From Heterobilharzia americana (lineage: Eukaryota; Platyhelminthes; Trematoda; Strigeidida; Schistosomatidae), in NCBI GenBank assembly GCA_944470555.2, contig OX104134.1:74022678-74086677 (forward strand): a stretch of 64,000 bases of DNA, in the 5' to 3' direction. This document shows, piece by piece, positions 60,440 through 64,000 of the stretch. The position numbers were made by a program, and so were the translations under genes. The first letter of the stretch is position 1, and each line of letters begins with the position of its first letter. The notes under the pieces are model-generated. The model was not told the origin of the DNA. It did not search any database and saw only the letters and a list, made by a program, of their open reading frames with translations.

Positions 60440-60767
60440 AAAAATTTGGAAACAGTTAGTCCCTTTTACGAAGTTCGATAGCGTAATTAGATGACAAAGT
60501 TTATATAAGCAATGTGTTTGTGGTCACACATACATAGGGAGGAGTAATCGAGTCATGCAGTTGAAGGTGGAAGAACGTGCCTAAATGGCTTCAAAAACAA
60601 ATGGAGTGTGAAACAGTGATAAACGCTGGTGGGAGACCCTCTTCGTCTATAGCCAAACATTTCATAGAAACAGGTCACAAAGTTAATGCTCAAACGGCTC
60701 CCAAAGTTTTATACAGAAACAATCAGGTACGTATTCTGAGATTTGCGGAAGCCATAGCCTGGTTAAC
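60440..60767 (+). mobile_element. GIY-YIG endonuclease remnant of a Penelope-like element
   Basis: Plus-strand pieces read QCVCGHTYIGRSNRVM (60510 on), a frame change, then PKWLQKQMECETVINAGGRP (60580 on), SSSIAKHFIETGHKVNAQTA and VRILRFAEAIA. This is the C-x-C-G-x-x-YIGR, SSIAxHLxxTGH and EAxAI pattern of GIY-YIG domains at the C-terminus of such elements. It stops abruptly after AEAIA, where the RTE leader at 60768 begins. Confidence 0.65.
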
Positions 60768-63357
60768 TAGTTCACTAGTTACTAGCTGGTCCTAAGCCCC
60801 GGTAAAAGGAAGGGTTGGGCATAGGGATAGCAACCCTACCCCGGAAAACAAATCCAACCGCTAAACAAACTTCAAAGCACAAATGAAATATAAAAAATAA
60901 TAACGAAATTATTCCTTGCTCAAATCAAAGAGACGAAATGACGCCGGTTGGTGAAAGCCTTCGGCAAGCCAATTGGCCGATGTGTCTTCTCACCCTCGAT
61001 GAAAGCGAAAGTAAACGTGGGAATATGGAATGTCCGCACCATGTCTGAACCCAGCAAGGCAGCCCAGATTGCAAACGATATGAGAAGGTATCACAGTGAA
61101 GTGCTAGGAATTCGCGAAAGCAGGTGGAATGGAAGTGGACTCTCCAAACTGTCAACTGGACAGTCAATAATCTGTTCCGGTCATCCAGACGACAACCACA
61201 CGGAGAGGGTGGCTATCATGATGTCCGCTTGAAGAGCATCGAAGGCTCTCTCTCATGCAGTGGGAACCAATCTCCTCCAGGATCATTACAGCAAGGTTCA
61301 GCTCAAAAGGAAGGAAGGCCACAGTCATACGATGCTACACACCTACAAATAATGCAGAGCAAGAGAAAAAGGAGGAGTTCTACAGAAAACTGCAATCAAC
61401 ACTGGACAAGACCCCACTCCAGTTGGCGACATCAAAATCCTAATGGGCGACATGAATGCCAAACTGGGAGCGGACAACACAGGAAGAGAACAAACCATGG
61501 GCCGAGAAGCGCTCGGTGAGGTGATGAACGAGAATGGAGAATTGTTTGCAGAATTCTGTGCATTCAACGATTTGGTGATTGGAGTCAGGCAGTGTGTTCA
61601 AGCACAAGGATATCCACAAAGCGACATCGATTCGATTTCACCAGACATTAGGACACACTAAAAATCAGATCGACTTCATCTCAATGGGAAGGAGGTTGAG
61701 ACGCAGCCTACTTGACACAAGGTCACATCACGAAGGGGAGCAGATGTAGGTTCGGACCACTATCTAGTGCAAGGAACCTTCCAAATCAAGTTGAAAACCT
61801 TCAAGGAAGTTGGTGATAGGCGACCACAGTTCAAGCTCAACACCCGGAAACTGAAGGACGAAACTACAAAGGACATCTTCACGTCAGCCATCAAGACAAA
61901 ATTGGAGATATCGAGGAACATCCCTGAAGAAACCTGTGTGGATGAGCACTGGAAGTCTTTGAAAGCTATGTGGGAAGAAATCTGCACAACCGTGTTAGGA
62001 AGGAAGAAGAAAGAAGATAAGGAATGGATCTGGAAGGACACATGGAAGCTGATAGATCAGGGAGAGGAGGATGGTGAAGCAGAAGACAAACCAGTGCGAG
62101 GATGAACGACGAGAAGAGGAACTGAACACATCCTATAAGACACTACACTGGACAGAGAAGTGAGGAAGACAAAAGACACTTCTACGAAACACTGGCAAGT
62201 GGAGCAGAACAGGCTGCAGGTAAGAGAGACCCGACAACATTGTATCAAATAACCGGAATGCTATGTGGGAGGAGATCAACGCAGACGAAACCAATAAAAG
62301 ACGATGACGGAAATCTAATTACCAAAGAAGAGATACAAAGGAAACGATGGGCCGACCACTTCAATAAGCTCTTGAATCGACCACCAACACCAGCTGCACT
62401 TCGTCCAGAAATACCACCTGCAGAAAACAGAACTACAAGTGAACATAAATCCTCCAACAAAAGTGGAAGTCCTGAGCGCCATAAAGCTACTGAAATGTGG
62501 GAAAGCAGCAGGACCAGATGGGATCCCGCCAGAAGCACTGAGAGCAGACGCAGAGACAACAGCATCGGACATGCTCACACCACTATTGCAGAAGGTATGG
62601 AAGCCACGAAAGTTACCTGGCGATTGGACGAAAGGCTACCTTGTTAAGCTTCTGAAGATGGGAGACTTCAGTATTTGCAAGGACTGGCGTAGAATCACGC
62701 TCCTCTACACCCCAAGCAAAATATTATGCTGCATCATCCTGGAGAGACTAAAGGATGTGCTGGATTCAAAACTACGACCGGAACAGGCTGGCTGGATTCA
62801 AGAAGTACAAATCATTTGCGCACCAAATTGCAACGCTTCGCATCATCATAGAACAGAGTATAGAATGGAAGTCAACTGGATCTCTACCTCAACTTCATCG
62901 ACTTTGAATAGGCTTTGGACAGTGTTGACCGTCAAGTAATTTGGCCATTGTTGCAACACTACAGAATACCACAAACCTTTATCAATCTGATTCAAAAACT
63001 ATATGATTATGTTACATGCCAAGTGATTGACAATTGTAAGCTCAGTGATCCCTTTGAAGTGAAGACAGGGAGGAGTAAAACAAGGCTGTCTACTATCACC
63101 AGTGATATTCCTGATTGTGGTGGACTGGATCATGCAACAAACAGTGAGGAGCGAGAAGAGGAGGATACGCTGGCTGGCCCGCGGAAAAGAACCTAGAAGA
63201 TCTGGATTTCACCGATGACTTGTGTCTAATGTAACATGAACTTGAAGATCTACAGACGAAAACTAACAAGTTGACAGAGGAAACAGGGCAGTGAAGACGG
63301 GACTTCAAGTCAACGTAGAGAAGACAGAGGTGATGAAGATACCCAATCAACACTACC

Positions 63358-63389
<32 letters not shown>

Positions 63390-64000
63390 CAAGCTCCAAT
63401 CACCATGAATGGGAGAAACTTCAAGGAAGTAACCTCCTTCACCTATCTAGGAAGCACTGTTTCAACTACAGGCGGTGGTGGCACAGACGAGGACGTCGAA
63501 ACCTGCCAGGATTGGAAAAGCAAGACATGCCTTCGTTCATTAACCTGAAACCAGTGTGGAGATCTACTGCACTCCACTCAACATAAAGCGTGAACAACAT
63601 CCGGATTTTCAACACCAACGTCAGTCAAGTCAGTGCTTCTGTATGGTTCAGAGACTTGGCGCGTTACGAAAGGGATTTCCAATAAACTACAGACATTCAT
63701 CAGCAACTGCCTACGCTGGCTCGTTACTGGAGCTCAGATGACCAGAATAATAAGAATAAGCCACAGGGAATTCTGGCTGGCTTGCTGGCAACGAACCAAC
63801 CAGGAACCTATCACTCAACAAATATGTACTGGAAGGAAGTGGAGATGGATTGGGCGTACACTGATAAGGTCGAGTGGGTAGATCATGCATCAGGCCCTCG
63901 AGTGGAACTTCGATGGGAAACGACGAGTTGAGTGTGTGAGGGTGACATGGATGAGCTCATGCAGGAGGAAATGAGAGGTTGTGGGCTGTCATGGAGGCAG
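60768..64000 (+). mobile_element. RTE-clade (SR2-like) retrotransposon, most complete copy, cut by window end
   Basis: Leader with ACTAGTTCACTAGTTACTAG then GGTCCTAAGCCC. Endonuclease: MKAKVNVGIWNVRTMSEPSK at 60999, VLGIRESRWNGSGL, MGDMNAKLGADNTGREQTMG at 61443, ENGELFAEFCAFNDLVIG. A linker follows, FKLNTRKLKDETTKDIF (61827 on) and WKSLKAMWEEICTTVLGRKK. RT: AAGPDGIPPEAL (about 62510), LPGDWTKGYLVKLLKMGDFS, DWRRITLLYTPSKILCCIIL, LRPEQAGW, DFTDDLCLM near 63205-63230 (FADD changed to FTDD). C-terminus: MNGRNFKEVTSFTYLGSTVS (63405), VLLYGSETWRVTKGISNKLQ, RTNQEPITQQICTGRKWRWI. Several frameshifts make it non-functional. Unlike the 27980, 39750 and 43830 copies it lacks the long CCA run and has the full span. 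Confidence 0.9.

Noticed and set aside
1..64000. CRISPR arrays, bacterial operons, rRNA or intact tRNA genes
   Set aside because: No regularly spaced direct repeats, no prokaryotic gene organisation, and only SINE-type tRNA-like heads without full cloverleaf structure were seen.

Overview
The window looks like nuclear DNA of a parasitic flatworm, most likely a Schistosoma species. It is AT-rich, genes are split into small exons, and the host gene AK7 has very short introns near its 5' end (40 and 53 bp) followed by long repeat-filled ones, a known schistosome habit. The repeats also fit: RTE-clade (SR2-like) and CR1-clade (SR1-like and Perere-3/SR3-like) retrotransposons, Penelope-like elements with GIY-YIG endonuclease remnants, and tRNA-derived SINEs carrying decayed hammerhead ribozymes as in the schistosome Sm-alpha family. 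The assignment rests on recognising families by eye; no database search was run.

Three host genes are supported. (1) 5.1-7.9 kb, plus strand: the last two exons of a NOVA-like KH-domain RNA-binding protein, a Ser/Thr/Ala/Pro-rich linker exon and a KH3 plus tail exon, separated by an intron holding an RTE fragment. (2) 11.4-26.3 kb, minus strand: at least three exons (possibly five) of an unrecognised, mainly helical protein, ending at 11422. (3) 48.0-60.1 kb, minus strand: seven phase-compatible exons of adenylate kinase 7 (AK7), covering the N-terminal dehydrogenase-like domain up to the linker before the kinase P-loop. The kinase exons were not found and should lie beyond the low-coordinate end of this set. 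One AK7 exon appears to lack a single base.

Most of the rest is transposon-derived: a near full-length CR1 element at 16.8-20.3 kb (-); SINEs at 21.3-21.7 kb; a long Penelope-like element at 22.0-23.9 kb (+); an RTE copy at 28.0-30.6 kb (-); a mosaic of SINE, Penelope and CR1 pieces at 31-38 kb; two inverted RTE copies at 39.7-41.6 kb (+) and 43.8-47.0 kb (-), the second running into a 500-base assembly gap; CR1 and Penelope pieces inside AK7 introns; and a large RTE copy from 60.8 kb to the window end, next to a GIY-YIG remnant.

The most informative signals are the shared deletion and shared extra codon in the reverse-transcriptase active site among the RTE copies (recently related non-autonomous derivatives), a near-perfect 0.4-kb inverted repeat made of Penelope 3' ends, three decayed hammerhead-bearing SINEs (two head to head), and the AK7 frameshift. 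Nothing here convincingly forms a new multi-gene system.
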